Counted from the first letter of the stretch, positions 8,443 through 17,638 are shown. The stretch is DNA of 37,669 bases from Sphingobium sp. (GCA_022652485.1 JALCRK010000035.1:1-37669); one strand, 5' to 3'. A program made the numbers and translations. The notes: generated by a model from the letters alone, not told the origin.

Positions 8443-11400
8443 TCGCGAACTTAATGGCGCTATCCGTCCGCGCACGCTGGGCGGTCGTTCTCCTTTTTCT
8501 CGTCATCGCCGGCTTCGGCGCGTGGCAGCTGACAAAGCTGCCGATCGACGCAGTGCCGGACATCACCAACAATCAGGTCCAGATCAACACCGTCGAACGC
8601 GGCCTGTCGCCGATTGAAATCGAAAAGCGCGTCACCTTCCCGATCGAGACCGCCCTGGCTGGCATTCCCGGCCTTGAAACCACCCGCTCGCTGTCGCGCA
8701 ACGGCTTCAGCCAGGTATCGGCTATCTTCACCGACAAGACCGATCTCTACTTCGCTCGCCAGCAAGTCAGCGAGCGGCTGACACAGGCGCGCGATACGCT
8801 TCCCGACGGCGTGCAGCCGCAGATTGGTCCGGTCACGACGGGCCTTGGCGAAGTGCTGATGTATTCGGTCGATTTCGCCAATCCCGGCGGGAAAGGCGCG
8901 ACCGTTCGCAACGGCCAGCCGGGCTGGCAGTCGGATGGCAGTTTTCTGACCCCGGAAGGCGCTCGGCTGACCGACGAAGTGGGCCGTGCCGCTTATCTGC
9001 GCACGGTACAGGATTGGATCATCCGTCCGCAGCTTCGCACCGTAAAGGGCGTCGCTGGCATCGACTCGATTGGCGGCTACGCCAAGCAATATATCGTCGA
9101 GCCCGATCCGGTGAAGCTGTCCTCCTACGGCATCTCCTATTCCGAACTCGCCAAGGCGCTGGAGGCATCGAACCTTGCAGTCGGCGCCAACTACTTCAAT
9201 CGCGGCGGTGAGGCGTTCCTGCTCCGCGCGGACGCGCGCATTCGCGATATCGACGAAATTGCCGACGCCATCGTCGCGACCCGTGGCGGCTTGCCGATCG
9301 CGGTCAAGGACGTCGCCAATGTGAAGATCGGCGGCGAGTTGCGCACGGGCGCTGCGAGCCAGAACGGCCATGAAGCCGTCATCGGCACCGCGTTGATGCT
9401 GATCGGCGAGAATAGCCGCGTCGTCGCGCGCAATGTCGGGGAGAGACTGGACGGGATTGGCAAGTCGCTGCCGCCAGGGATCAAGGTGACGACGGTCCTC
9501 GACCGATCGAAGCTCGTCAACGCAACCGTCGCCACGGTTCAAAGGAATCTGATCGAAGGCGCGATCCTGGTCGCAGCCGCATTGTTCCTGCTGCTCGGCA
9601 ATGTCCGCGCGGCGATCATCGCAGTCCTCATCATTCCCTTCTCGTTCCTGATGATGGCGATCGGCATGAATGCCTTTCGCGTGCCGGGTAACCTCATGAG
9701 CCTCGGCGCTCTCGACTTCGGCCTGATCGTCGATGGCGCGGTGATCATCATTGAAAACTGCCTGGCGCGGCTCGCCCACCGCCAGGAGCATGAAGGCCGG
9801 TTGCTCAACCTGCGCGAACGTCTCGAAGAGACGATGCGGGCGTCCCAAGAGATGATCAAGCCGACGGTGTTCGGCCAGGGCATCATCCTGCTCGCGTTCG
9901 CGCCGCTGCTCATGTTCACTGGTGTGGAAGGCAAGACCTTCTCGCCAATGGCCATCACGATCATGCTCGCATTGGTCGCGGCGTTCATCCTTGCGCTCAC
10001 CTTCGTACCGGCGATGGTTGCGCTCCTGATCCGAGGCAAGGTCTCGGAAAAGGAGGTCTGGATCATCGCCAAGACCAAGGCGCGCTATGCGCCGTTGCTG
10101 GACAAAGCGGTGGCAAAGCCATGGCCGTTCATCGCCGCCGGCTTCGCTTTCTTCGCGGCGTCGGCATTGGTCTTCGGCTTCTTGGGACAGGAGTTCATCC
10201 CCCAGCTCGACGAGAAGAATGTCGCGCTTGCCTCGACCCGCGTCCCCTCCGTGTCGCTTGAGCGGTCACTGGAGATGCAGCGCGAGGTCGAAAAGGCGGT
10301 CACCAGCCTGCCCGAAGTTGAGGTCATGTTCTCGAAAACCGGCACGGCGGAGGTAGCGACCGACCCGATGCCGCCGAACATTTCCGATGGCTTTGTGATC
10401 CTTAAACCACAGGAAGAATGGCCTGAAGGCGTCAACACGAAGGCCGACGTGCTCAAGCGGATCGAAGAAAAGTCCGGCGCGAAGATCGGCAATGCCTTCG
10501 AGGTCAGCCAGCCCATCCAGCTCCGCTTCAACGAGCTGATCGCGGGCGTGCGTGGCGATGTCGCGATCAAGCTCTACGGCGATGATCTCGACAAGATGGG
10601 CGTCACTGCGCAGGAAATCGTTCGTGCGCTCCAGACCGTTCCCGGCGCTGCGGACGTAAAGGCAGAACAAACCAGCGGTTCGCCAACGCTCGACGTGAAG
10701 TTCGATCGTGCGGCGATCGCGCGTTACGGCCTGACCATCGAGGAAGTCGCCGACACGGTTGCGGCCGCGATGGGCGGGCGTGAGGCGGGTTTGCTCTTTG
10801 AGGGCGATCGGCGCTTCGAGGTGACCGTGCGCGTACCGGCGGCCACGCGCGAAAGCCTCGATGCCCTGGCCGCGCTTCCTGTCCTGCTTCCCCAGGAAGC
10901 CGGCGGACACAGGGGTTCCGTACCTCTCTCGCAGGTCGCGCAGTTCCGGTTCAGCGAAGGTCTGAACCAGATCAGCCGCGAGAATGGCAAGCGGCGCGTC
11001 GTCATCCAGGCCAATGTGCGCGGTCGTGACGTCGGTTCCTTCGTCGCCGAGGCCCAGGCCAAAGTCGACAAGCTGGCCTTGCCATCGGGCTCCTATCTGG
11101 AGTGGGGTGGCCAGTTCCAGAACCTGCAAGCGGCGTCGCAGCGTCTCGCGATTGTCGTGCCCCTGTGTTTCCTGGCGATCTTCGGCTTGCTCTACATGGC
11201 GCTGGGCGGTCTTGCCCGGGCCGCGTCGGTGTTTCTCGCGGTGCCTTTGGGCCTTGCGGGCGGCGTTTTCACCCTCTGGCTGACAGGCATCTCCTTCTCC
11301 GTTTCCGCCGCGGTCGGATTTATCTGTCTCGCCGGGGTCGCGGTCCTGAACGGTCTCGTCGTGATGACCGCGATCCGGGAGAAGCTGGAGGCGGGCGTCG

Positions 11401-11696
11401 AGTTGAGCCGCGCCATCATCGAGGGCACATTCGAAAAGGTGCGGCCGGTCATCATGACAGGCTTCGTGCCGGCGATCGGCTTCGTACCGATGGCGCTCGC
11501 GCACGGCACCGGCGCCGAGGTCCAAAAGCCGCTCGCAACCGTCGTGATCGGCGGTTTGATCGCGGCAACGATCCTGACCCTGCTGGTGCTGCCCGCCATT
11601 TCCAAGGTTGTATTGGGCTTGGGCGAGCGGATCGGTCGCCGGCCTGCAAAACAGCACGATGAAGAGGCCCCGAATGCCTCGCCAGCAACGGCCTGA
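8439..11696 (+). CDS. czcA: Heavy-metal efflux RND transporter (CzcA)
   Basis: Inner-membrane proton-driven pump of the HME-RND class, 1085 residues, the full family length. TM4 carries DFGLIVDGAVIIIEN with Asp426, Asp432 and Glu439. This matches the spacing of the proton-relay residues D402, D408 and E415 of CzcA and marks divalent-metal (Co/Zn/Cd) pumps rather than the Cu/Ag type. The start MIANLMALSVRARWAVVLL and the sequence ITNNQVQINT are typical of the family. It overlaps the lipoprotein gene by four bases. Sixteen bases separate its stop from the DUF190 gene. Confidence 0.95.
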   Translation: MIANLMALSVRARWAVVLLFLVIAGFGAWQLTKLPIDAVPDITNNQVQINTVERGLSPIEIEKRVTFPIETALAGIPGLETTRSLSRNGFSQVSAIFTDKTDLYFARQQVSERLTQARDTLPDGVQPQIGPVTTGLGEVLMYSVDFANPGGKGATVRNGQPGWQSDGSFLTPEGARLTDEVGRAAYLRTVQDWIIRPQLRTVKGVAGIDSIGGYAKQYIVEPDPVKLSSYGISYSELAKALEASNLAVGANYFNRGGEAFLLRADARIRDIDEIADAIVATRGGLPIAVKDVANVKIGGELRTGAASQNGHEAVIGTALMLIGENSRVVARNVGERLDGIGKSLPPGIKVTTVLDRSKLVNATVATVQRNLIEGAILVAAALFLLLGNVRAAIIAVLIIPFSFLMMAIGMNAFRVPGNLMSLGALDFGLIVDGAVIIIENCLARLAHRQEHEGRLLNLRERLEETMRASQEMIKPTVFGQGIILLAFAPLLMFTGVEGKTFSPMAITIMLALVAAFILALTFVPAMVALLIRGKVSEKEVWIIAKTKARYAPLLDKAVAKPWPFIAAGFAFFAASALVFGFLGQEFIPQLDEKNVALASTRVPSVSLERSLEMQREVEKAVTSLPEVEVMFSKTGTAEVATDPMPPNISDGFVILKPQEEWPEGVNTKADVLKRIEEKSGAKIGNAFEVSQPIQLRFNELIAGVRGDVAIKLYGDDLDKMGVTAQEIVRALQTVPGAADVKAEQTSGSPTLDVKFDRAAIARYGLTIEEVADTVAAAMGGREAGLLFEGDRRFEVTVRVPAATRESLDALAALPVLLPQEAGGHRGSVPLSQVAQFRFSEGLNQISRENGKRRVVIQANVRGRDVGSFVAEAQAKVDKLALPSGSYLEWGGQFQNLQAASQRLAIVVPLCFLAIFGLLYMALGGLARAASVFLAVPLGLAGGVFTLWLTGISFSVSAAVGFICLAGVAVLNGLVVMTAIREKLEAGVELSRAIIEGTFEKVRPVIMTGFVPAIGFVPMALAHGTGAEVQKPLATVVIGGLIAATILTLLVLPAISKVVLGLGERIGRRPAKQHDEEAPNASPATA

Positions 11697-11712
11697 GAGA
11701 GAGGACAAGAAG

Positions 11713-12069
11713 ATGAACGAACAAGCAAAATTGCTGCGCATCTACACCGACGAAGCCGCTTACTTCGGCGATCGCAAGGTATTCGAAGTGGTTGCGACGC
11801 GCGCGCGTGACGCGAAAGTGGCCGGGGTTACGGTGCTTCAGGCATTGGTCGGCTTTGGCCGATCAGCACATGTCCACCGCCGTCATGTCCTCGAGGATGA
11901 TCAGTCGCTGGTTATCGAGATCGTGGATGAGGACGCACGGCTCCGGGCCTTTGTCGCTTCGCTCGCCGATGTGACCGGCATTGGCCTCATGACCCTGGAA
12001 GTCGTCGAGATCGTGGGGGGCGAAGCTGCAAGCTTCGCCCCGAGCGACACGCCGGGAGAGGCGCAATGA
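11713..12069 (+). CDS. DUF190 (PII-like) protein
   Basis: A 118-residue cytoplasmic protein of the DUF190 family, whose members have a PII-like trimeric fold. Supporting features are the opening LLRIYTDEAAYFGDRKVFEVV, the central GVTVLQALVGFGRSAHVH and the beta strand SLVIEIVDED. The ORF is open further upstream, but the ATG at 11713 follows a GAGAGAGGAC purine run and gives the normal N-terminus. It overlaps the next ATPase gene in ATGA at 12066. PII-like proteins often bind nucleotides and regulate a neighbouring transporter; by position this one could act on CzcA or the P1B-4 ATPase. That role is inferred. Confidence 0.85.
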   Translation: MNEQAKLLRIYTDEAAYFGDRKVFEVVATRARDAKVAGVTVLQALVGFGRSAHVHRRHVLEDDQSLVIEIVDEDARLRAFVASLADVTGIGLMTLEVVEIVGGEAASFAPSDTPGEAQ

Positions 12070-14600
12070 CCGAAAAACTGCGCCTGGAATTGCCGCTCCT
12101 CTTGCCCGAAGTCGATGACACGGCCGATGGCTGTGTAGCGCGCCTGGTGGCCAATCTCAGCGCGCGGGAAGGTGTTCGCGACGCGCATATCATCGCGGCG
12201 GAAGGCGATGCACCGGCAAAGCTTTGTGTCCATTACGACCCGGATTTCCTGTCCTTGCCGCGCATTCGGGAACTCGCGCAAAGCGAAGGCGCGAAGATCA
12301 CAGAGCGATTTGGGCATCTGCGCTGGAATGTCGAAGGGCTCTCCAACCAGCGCCGCGCGCGCACTGTCGCGGAACGACTGCTCCGCGCTCCTGGTATCGT
12401 CGAGGCCGATGCGTCTGCTGCCGGCGTCGTGCGGTTGGACTTCGACCGTGAAGCAATCTCGGAGAGCGATGTTCGTCGTCTGCTCGGGGAAATGGGCCTC
12501 GGCGTCCGTGCCGAGCCGGGGAGGGCGCCATCATCGCCCGCGGCGGCGGGCGCTGCCGACGCCCATGCCGGCCATGCTCATGGCGATGAAAAGGGTCATG
12601 AGGGGCATGATCATGGCGCTGGCAAAGAAGGCGAGGGCCATGATCACGCGCATGGCGGGATGATATTCGGCGCAAACACCGAGATAATCTTCGCCATTAT
12701 GTGCGGCGCATTCGCAGCGGTCGGTTTCGGCGTCGAAAAGCTCACCAGCGCTCCGACCTGGATACCGATGGCGTCCTACATTCTGGCCTATGGTTTGGGC
12801 GGCTATTTCACGCTGCGCGAGGCGATCGACAATTTGCGCATGAAGCGGTTCGAGATCGATACGCTCATGCTCGTTGCCGCCGGCGGTGCGGCCGCGCTGG
12901 GTGCCTGGGCAGAAGGCGCGCTGCTGCTGTTCCTGTTCAGCATGGGGCATTCGCTCGAACATTATGCGATGGGCCGGGCCAAGCGTGCCATCGAGGCGCT
13001 CGCTGAACTTGCGCCTCAGACCGCGCTGGTACGGCGGGACGGGCAAACCCGGGAAATCCCTGTCGAGGAGCTTGCGGTCGGCGACATCGCGATCGTCAAG
13101 CCCAACGAACGCATGCCGGCCGATGGGTTCGTGGTGGTCGGCACCTCAAGCGTCAACCAGGCGCCGGTCACCGGCGAGAGCATGCCGGTGGACAAGCGAC
13201 CGGTCGACGATCCCGCGGGCGCTGCGGCGCAGCCTGACAAGGTTGCGGCGGCGTATCGGATCTTTGCAGGGACGATCAACGGCGCGGGCGCGATCGAGGT
13301 GCAGGTCTCCCGCCTGTCCAAGGACACGACGCTTGCCAAGGTTGTGCAGATGGTCGGCGAAGCTCAGGCGCAGAAGTCGCCGACCCAGCGCTTCACCGAC
13401 CGCTTCGAGCGGATCTTCGTGCCCGCCGTTCTGGCGCTCGTCGTGCTGCTGCTGTTTGCCTGGGTGGTGATCGACGAACCCTTCCGTGACAGCTTCTATC
13501 GCGCCATGGCGGTGCTGGTGGCTGCCAGTCCCTGCGCACTCGCGATCGCGACGCCAAGCGCCGTGCTGTCGGGAATTGCACGGGCCGCGCGCGGCGGCGT
13601 TCTGGTCAAGGGAGGAGGGCCGCTCGAGAATCTTGGAACCCTACGGGCCATCGCTTTCGACAAGACTGGCACGCTGACCGAAGGCCGGCCCCAGATTACC
13701 GATGTTATTCCCGCCGACGGCGCCACCGAAGCGGATTTGCTGCGCATTGCCATCGCCGTTGAGAGCCTGAGCGATCATCCGCTCGCCGCCGCCGTTGCTT
13801 CTGGCGGTCGTGCGCGGCTCGGCGAGGTGGGGATTCCGGCCGCTACCGACCTGCGCAGCATCACGGGTCGGGGTGTCCAGGCGATGGTCGAAGGCGAGGC
13901 GGTCCATATCGGCAGTCCCAAATTATTTGGAGAGGTCGACGGTGCTCCGTTGCCGGAAGGGCTGCGCGATGCCGGTGTGAAACTTGAGGAGACGGGCCGG
14001 ACAACGATGATCGTCCGCAGGGGCGAGCGCTATCTTGGCGTGATCGGGCTGATGGACACGCCCCGCGCCGCTGCCGTCGCGACACTCGCCCGGCTGCGCG
14101 AGCTCGGTATTACCCGCATGATCATGATCTCGGGCGACAACCAGCGTGTCGCCGACGCGATCGCCAAGCAGGTGGGCCTGGATGAGGCCTGGGGCGATCT
14201 CATGCCCGAGGACAAGGTCGAGGCCATCAAGAAGCTGAAGGCGCAGGACAAGGTTGCGATGGTCGGTGACGGTGTCAACGATGCGCCGGCGATGGCCAAT
14301 GCGACCGTGGGTATTGCGATGGGAGCGGCAGGATCGGATGTCGCGCTCGAGACGGCAGACGTCGCGCTTATGGCTGATGACCTCGCTCATTTGCCGTTCG
14401 CGGTTGGGCTCAGCCGGCAGACGAGCCGGATTATTCGCCAGAATCTTTATATGAGCCTTGGTGTCGTCGCTGTGTTGCTGCCGGCAACGATCCTTGGGCT
14501 CGGAATCGGTCCGGCGGTCCTTGCGCATGAAGGATCGACGCTGGTCGTCGTGTTCAATGCGTTGCGGCTGCTTGCTTTCAAGGATCGCGATCATGTTTGA
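12066..14600 (+). CDS. czcP: P1B-4-type metal-transporting ATPase with His-rich linker (CzcP-like)
   Basis: An 844-residue inner-membrane ATPase. The membrane metal site is SPC (488-490, AASPCALAIATP) and the last helix has HEGST (821-825) followed by VVVFNALRLL. Both are signatures of the P1B-4 subgroup (Co, Zn, Cd; CzcP, CoaT). The catalytic Asp is in DKTGTLT at about 532, with TGES and GDGVND also present. Unusually for this subgroup there is a long N-terminus: about 160 residues that look like two ferredoxin-like domains without CxxC, then a His-rich stretch at about 165-198 with HAGHAHG, HEGHDHG and HDHAHGG. It overlaps the DUF190 gene by four bases and the SRPBCC gene by eight. It probably backs up CzcCBA by moving cytosolic metal to the periplasm. 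Confidence 0.92.
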   Translation: MTEKLRLELPLLLPEVDDTADGCVARLVANLSAREGVRDAHIIAAEGDAPAKLCVHYDPDFLSLPRIRELAQSEGAKITERFGHLRWNVEGLSNQRRARTVAERLLRAPGIVEADASAAGVVRLDFDREAISESDVRRLLGEMGLGVRAEPGRAPSSPAAAGAADAHAGHAHGDEKGHEGHDHGAGKEGEGHDHAHGGMIFGANTEIIFAIMCGAFAAVGFGVEKLTSAPTWIPMASYILAYGLGGYFTLREAIDNLRMKRFEIDTLMLVAAGGAAALGAWAEGALLLFLFSMGHSLEHYAMGRAKRAIEALAELAPQTALVRRDGQTREIPVEELAVGDIAIVKPNERMPADGFVVVGTSSVNQAPVTGESMPVDKRPVDDPAGAAAQPDKVAAAYRIFAGTINGAGAIEVQVSRLSKDTTLAKVVQMVGEAQAQKSPTQRFTDRFERIFVPAVLALVVLLLFAWVVIDEPFRDSFYRAMAVLVAASPCALAIATPSAVLSGIARAARGGVLVKGGGPLENLGTLRAIAFDKTGTLTEGRPQITDVIPADGATEADLLRIAIAVESLSDHPLAAAVASGGRARLGEVGIPAATDLRSITGRGVQAMVEGEAVHIGSPKLFGEVDGAPLPEGLRDAGVKLEETGRTTMIVRRGERYLGVIGLMDTPRAAAVATLARLRELGITRMIMISGDNQRVADAIAKQVGLDEAWGDLMPEDKVEAIKKLKAQDKVAMVGDGVNDAPAMANATVGIAMGAAGSDVALETADVALMADDLAHLPFAVGLSRQTSRIIRQNLYMSLGVVAVLLPATILGLGIGPAVLAHEGSTLVVVFNALRLLAFKDRDHV

Positions 14601-15078
14601 GGTGGAGCATGTGATGTGCCTATCGACGTCACCGCTGCGTGTGTGGACGGCGGTGTCCGACCTTGGCGGCTTCGCGCGGTGGCACCCGTTCATCCGGCTG
14701 TCGGGCGTTGCATCGGAAGGCAGCGCGATCGGGTACACGTTCAACACCACCTTCCTGCGCAAGCCCCTGACGGCGCCTGCGACGATCACGCGCTTCCGCA
14801 AACCCGCGGAAATCAGTTGGAAGACAGGGCTGCGGGGCCTGATGATGCTCGAGGAAACCTATCGGATCGACGAGATTCCCTCTGGGACTGAGATCCATCA
14901 CACCACGCGCTGCTGGGGCCTCGTTTCGATTCTGGCTGCGCGCAAGATGAAAGGCCGCATCCTGGGCAGCATGAAGGAATCGGACCGGGCTCTTGAGCGC
15001 TACCTCAGACCCGGCTCGCCGGCGGCGCGCCCGCTTTCGCGCGGTGATCGCCGCGTTGCCAAACGGAAGGCTCATTAA
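14593..15078 (+). CDS. SRPBCC-family (polyketide cyclase/START-like) protein
   Basis: A 161-residue protein with the SRPBCC opening CLSTSPLRVWTAVSDLGGFARWHPFI and a later TGLRGLMMLEETYRID strand pattern, ending in a basic tail (RRVAKRKAH). The fold forms a hydrophobic cavity, but the ligand cannot be predicted. The frame is open well upstream, but that part is the antisense of nothing useful and overlaps the ATPase; the ATG at 14593 overlaps the ATPase stop by eight bases, giving coupled translation. Why this fold sits in a metal operon is unclear. Confidence 0.8.
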   Translation: MFEVEHVMCLSTSPLRVWTAVSDLGGFARWHPFIRLSGVASEGSAIGYTFNTTFLRKPLTAPATITRFRKPAEISWKTGLRGLMMLEETYRIDEIPSGTEIHHTTRCWGLVSILAARKMKGRILGSMKESDRALERYLRPGSPAARPLSRGDRRVAKRKAH

Positions 15079-15492
15079 ATGTTCGTCGCGCCCACGGAAA
15101 TTGGGCCGGCACTGAAGCAGGTGCCACGACGCTTGCGATCTTCAGGGGCTTCTCTCGCGGTCGCAGCCCTGATTATATTGAGCGCGGCAGGCTGCTCCAG
15201 CCAGGCGCCCTCGTCCAATCCGCACGACGAAGATCATTTCGCCGGCACAAATCCGCAGATCATTGGGCGTCACATTTATGGATGTGACGACGGTGCGCAA
15301 ATCACCGTCGATTTCCTTGCCGATGGCCTGACCATCGAGGTGCGCAGCACGGCTGGCGGAAAGCCGGTACGGCTCAGTGCTCCGGGGCAAGGGCTTCAGT
15401 ATATCGGCGATCGGATCACAGCCGATGCAACGGGCGGGCAGATGACGATCAACCGTCAAGGGCATCCCGCCCAAGCCTGTCGTCGGATCTAG
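15079..15492 (+). CDS. MliC-like lipoprotein
   Basis: A 137-residue lipoprotein. The signal segment VAALIILSAAGC ends in a lipobox (SAAGC). The mature domain reads IYGCDDGAQITVDF, then APGQGLQYIGD and a closing QACRR, with a pair of Cys suited to a disulfide. This order matches the MliC/PliC fold (lysozyme-inhibitor type C), but the assignment is by pattern only. It begins immediately after the SRPBCC stop and is probably in the same operon. It may be an envelope-stress or metal-binding accessory rather than a lysozyme inhibitor. Confidence 0.72.
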   Translation: MFVAPTEIGPALKQVPRRLRSSGASLAVAALIILSAAGCSSQAPSSNPHDEDHFAGTNPQIIGRHIYGCDDGAQITVDFLADGLTIEVRSTAGGKPVRLSAPGQGLQYIGDRITADATGGQMTINRQGHPAQACRRI

Positions 15493-15511
15493 GGCTCGCA
15501 GGAGAACGAAT

Positions 15512-16198
15512 ATGCTGGCGCTGCAATATACGCTCATTCCGGTGCTGGCGGTAATCCTGGGCTCGATATGGGCGAGCTGGCGCCAACCGAGCCCCGCATT
15601 CGTCAGCGCCATGCAGCATCTTGCCGCTGGCGTGGTGTTCGCGGCCGCCGCCGCGGAAATATTGCCGCAGGTCATGCACGAAGCATCTCCGTTGGCGACC
15701 TTCATCGGCGGTGCGCTCGGGGTCGCTGTCATGCTGTCGCTCAAAGGCCTGGAAGGACGGACCAAGGGGCCGGTGGCGATGTTGGGCGCGATCGGCATCG
15801 ACATTCTCATCGATGGACTGGTGCTCGGGCTGGCATTCATCGCAGGCGCCAAAGCCGGCCTTCTGTTGACGATCGCGCTCACGCTCGAAGTGCTGTTCCT
15901 CGGATTGACGGTGACAGCCGAACTCGGGGAGACGGTGCGCTCCAGGCGCAAGGTGATCGCCATCACGTTCGGACTGGCGTTGCTCCTTCCGGTTGGCGCA
16001 CTGGTCGCGACCCCGGTCGCTACCTTTCCGCCCGTGGTCATCGCGGGCTTCCTGAGTTTCGGCCTTATGGCCCTGCTGTATCTGGTCACCGAGGAACTGC
16101 TGGTCGAGGCCCATGAGCGGCCCGACAGCCCGCTAATCAGCGCGATGTTCTTCGTCGGCTTTCTGGGCTTGCTGCTCATCGAGGAGATTATTGGTTAG
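15512..16198 (+). CDS. ZIP-family-like metal transporter
   Basis: A 228-residue membrane protein with about seven or eight helices. It resembles ZIP transporters: QHLAAGVVFAAAAAEILP in the second helix, IGIDILIDGLVLGLAF where ZIP proteins carry the metal-binding HNxxDG-type motif, TLEVLFLGLTV for the next helix, and YLVTEELLVEAHE near the end. The canonical His of the TM4 motif is replaced by Asp, so metal selectivity or direction may differ. GGAG lies seven bases before the ATG. It is the last gene of the czc cluster; a ZIP-like protein in an efflux operon would move metal from periplasm to cytosol or, atypically, out. Confidence 0.78.
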   Translation: MLALQYTLIPVLAVILGSIWASWRQPSPAFVSAMQHLAAGVVFAAAAAEILPQVMHEASPLATFIGGALGVAVMLSLKGLEGRTKGPVAMLGAIGIDILIDGLVLGLAFIAGAKAGLLLTIALTLEVLFLGLTVTAELGETVRSRRKVIAITFGLALLLPVGALVATPVATFPPVVIAGFLSFGLMALLYLVTEELLVEAHERPDSPLISAMFFVGFLGLLLIEEIIG

Positions 16199-16666
16199 GA
16201 CGATCCGCCGGCAGATCATCGCTGCCGAACGCTATTTCGTAGGAGTACAGGCTTCCTGGTGCCGACACCGCAGAATAGTCTGGCCGTCTTCGCCCTCCGT
16301 CAAGCCGGCGGTTTGTGGACCGCGTGCCTGCAGCGCTTAAAGCCTCGACTGCCATGGAATATAGGCATGTTTCGGGAAGCGGATGCTCTCAGCCGATACG
16401 TCCGTCTGGCGGCCCGTCGCGTTGTGTCGAGGGATAACAGCAGCTATGTTGTTGCGATTGATTCGCAAGTTTGGGCATGTGCCGGATTGGGGGATCGATC
16501 ACGCGCTGACGCCGCTGGTCGCGCTACCTCAGATGATGGACGCTTCCATGCCCAATGAGCACATAATATCGCGGCTCTCTCGTGCTGGTCGGATTCTCAG
16601 GACCGATGGGTTTTGGCGCGCACGGCGCAAGTGCTGGGACCATCCTGACCGGATGGCGAGGCGGCT
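16199..16666. other. Intergenic stretch without a supported gene
   Basis: About 470 bases between the ZIP-like gene and the sigma factor gene. Open frames of 99 and 100 codons exist here (16259-16558 and 16383-16685), but they overlap each other, lack convincing ribosome sites and match nothing I recognise. The best of them contains LLRLIRKFGHVPDW. I see no insertion-sequence ends, no tRNA and no clear terminator. It could contain the promoter of the sigma factor gene or a decayed gene. Confidence 0.5.
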
Positions 16667-17329
16667 GTGCCGACGAAGCCCGTGAAGGATGGTGGCACTT
16701 TACCCCGTCGCGGGGAGGGCGGGCCAGGCGGTCCATCTGTGGGGCGGAGCCTTGCGGTTGCCGGCGCCCCGTTCCGGTCCGCCCACATCGCGGAGGCGTC
16801 TCTCGATCGTCTGCGTACTTTGCTCGAAACAGAATATGATTTGCTGCTCGTCAGGCTCAGCGGTGCGCTGCGATCGCCAGATGCCGCGACTGAGGCGCTC
16901 CACGACGCCTATCTCAAGCTCGAGAGCGGCCCCGTCATAGGAGAGGTCAGAAATCCCCTCTCCTATCTCTATCGAATGGCAATCAATCTGGCGAAAAACC
17001 GGCGACGTCATGAAATGCTGTTCACGCCCGCCGATGCCGCCGCAGTCGTTGATCTCACCGACGATGCGCCGGATCCCGAGCGCGCGGCGAGCGCAAGGCT
17101 TGCTCTGGATCGAGTGCTCGACGCGCTTGAGACCCTGCCAGCCCAGAGGCGCGACATCTTCCTGGCGGCCTGGCGCGACGAGAAGACGCAGGTCGAAATC
17201 GCTGCCAAATTCGGGCTCCACAAACGTACCGTCCAGAAGGAACTGGCGCGCGCGGAACGGCATCTGCGGACCGCGCTTTGTAACGAGTCATCCTGCGAAC
17301 CTGGATCTTCCGACGGCACGCCACGCTAG
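16667..17329 (+). CDS. ECF-type RNA polymerase sigma factor (FecI-like)
   Basis: Extracytoplasmic-function sigma factor. Region 2 reads LHDAYLKLES with NPLSYLYRMAINLAKNRRR, and region 4 reads LETLPAQRRDIFLAAWRDEKTQVEIAAKFGLHKRTVQKELARAERHL, a clear helix-turn-helix. The start is uncertain. The GTG at 16667 has a GAGGCGG five bases away and gives 220 residues, but the first 45 or so are low-complexity and a GTG at 16739 is an alternative. FecI-type factors normally sit next to a FecR anti-sigma gene and a TonB receptor; neither is visible here, so control would be by other means. The targets are unknown. Confidence 0.85.
   Translation: MPTKPVKDGGTLPRRGEGGPGGPSVGRSLAVAGAPFRSAHIAEASLDRLRTLLETEYDLLLVRLSGALRSPDAATEALHDAYLKLESGPVIGEVRNPLSYLYRMAINLAKNRRRHEMLFTPADAAAVVDLTDDAPDPERAASARLALDRVLDALETLPAQRRDIFLAAWRDEKTQVEIAAKFGLHKRTVQKELARAERHLRTALCNESSCEPGSSDGTPR
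16703..16715 (+). repeat. Short GC hairpin near the sigma factor start
   Basis: CCCCG and CGGGG pair around a three-base TCG loop. It is followed by GAGGGCGGG rather than a T run, so it is not a typical terminator. It lies inside the low-complexity front of the sigma factor frame, between the two possible start codons, and could influence translation. Confidence 0.35.
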
Positions 17330-17638
17330 CATCGGAATAATCTGACCGCCGACCGCAGCGCGCGGACGATGCGCAGGTTCCGAACCCCTGCGACCGCCGC
17401 TCCGCAGCCCCCTCTATCTCCAAGAAATATTTGGACCGGGACGACCGCCTTTTCGTCCCGCCAAGTGTCAGGGACGATAGGGAGTAATAGGGTCCTCACG
17501 CCGTGTTCTGACACGGGCGCCCTTTCCAGGCGTCAATGTCCCACGCGTGGCGACTATTGGGAACGGCAATCAGACCGCGTTCCGCGTCCGTAGCCTGCCC
17601 ATTGTCCCTCCGGGGGTCGCGATGGCGGCAAGGCGCGC
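17330..17638. other. Intergenic stretch without a supported gene
   Basis: About 310 bases between the sigma factor and AraC-type genes, where a FecR gene would be expected. Short frames only. A protein-like run SKKYLDRDDRLFVPPSVRD (around 17421-17480) ends at a stop but has no start codon after the preceding stop at about 17340, so it may be a remnant. No RNA gene or mobile-element end is seen. Confidence 0.45.

Noticed and set aside
8460..9848. 462-codon antisense frame opposite czcA
   Set aside because: Shadow of czcA; similar shadows lie at 10266-11741.
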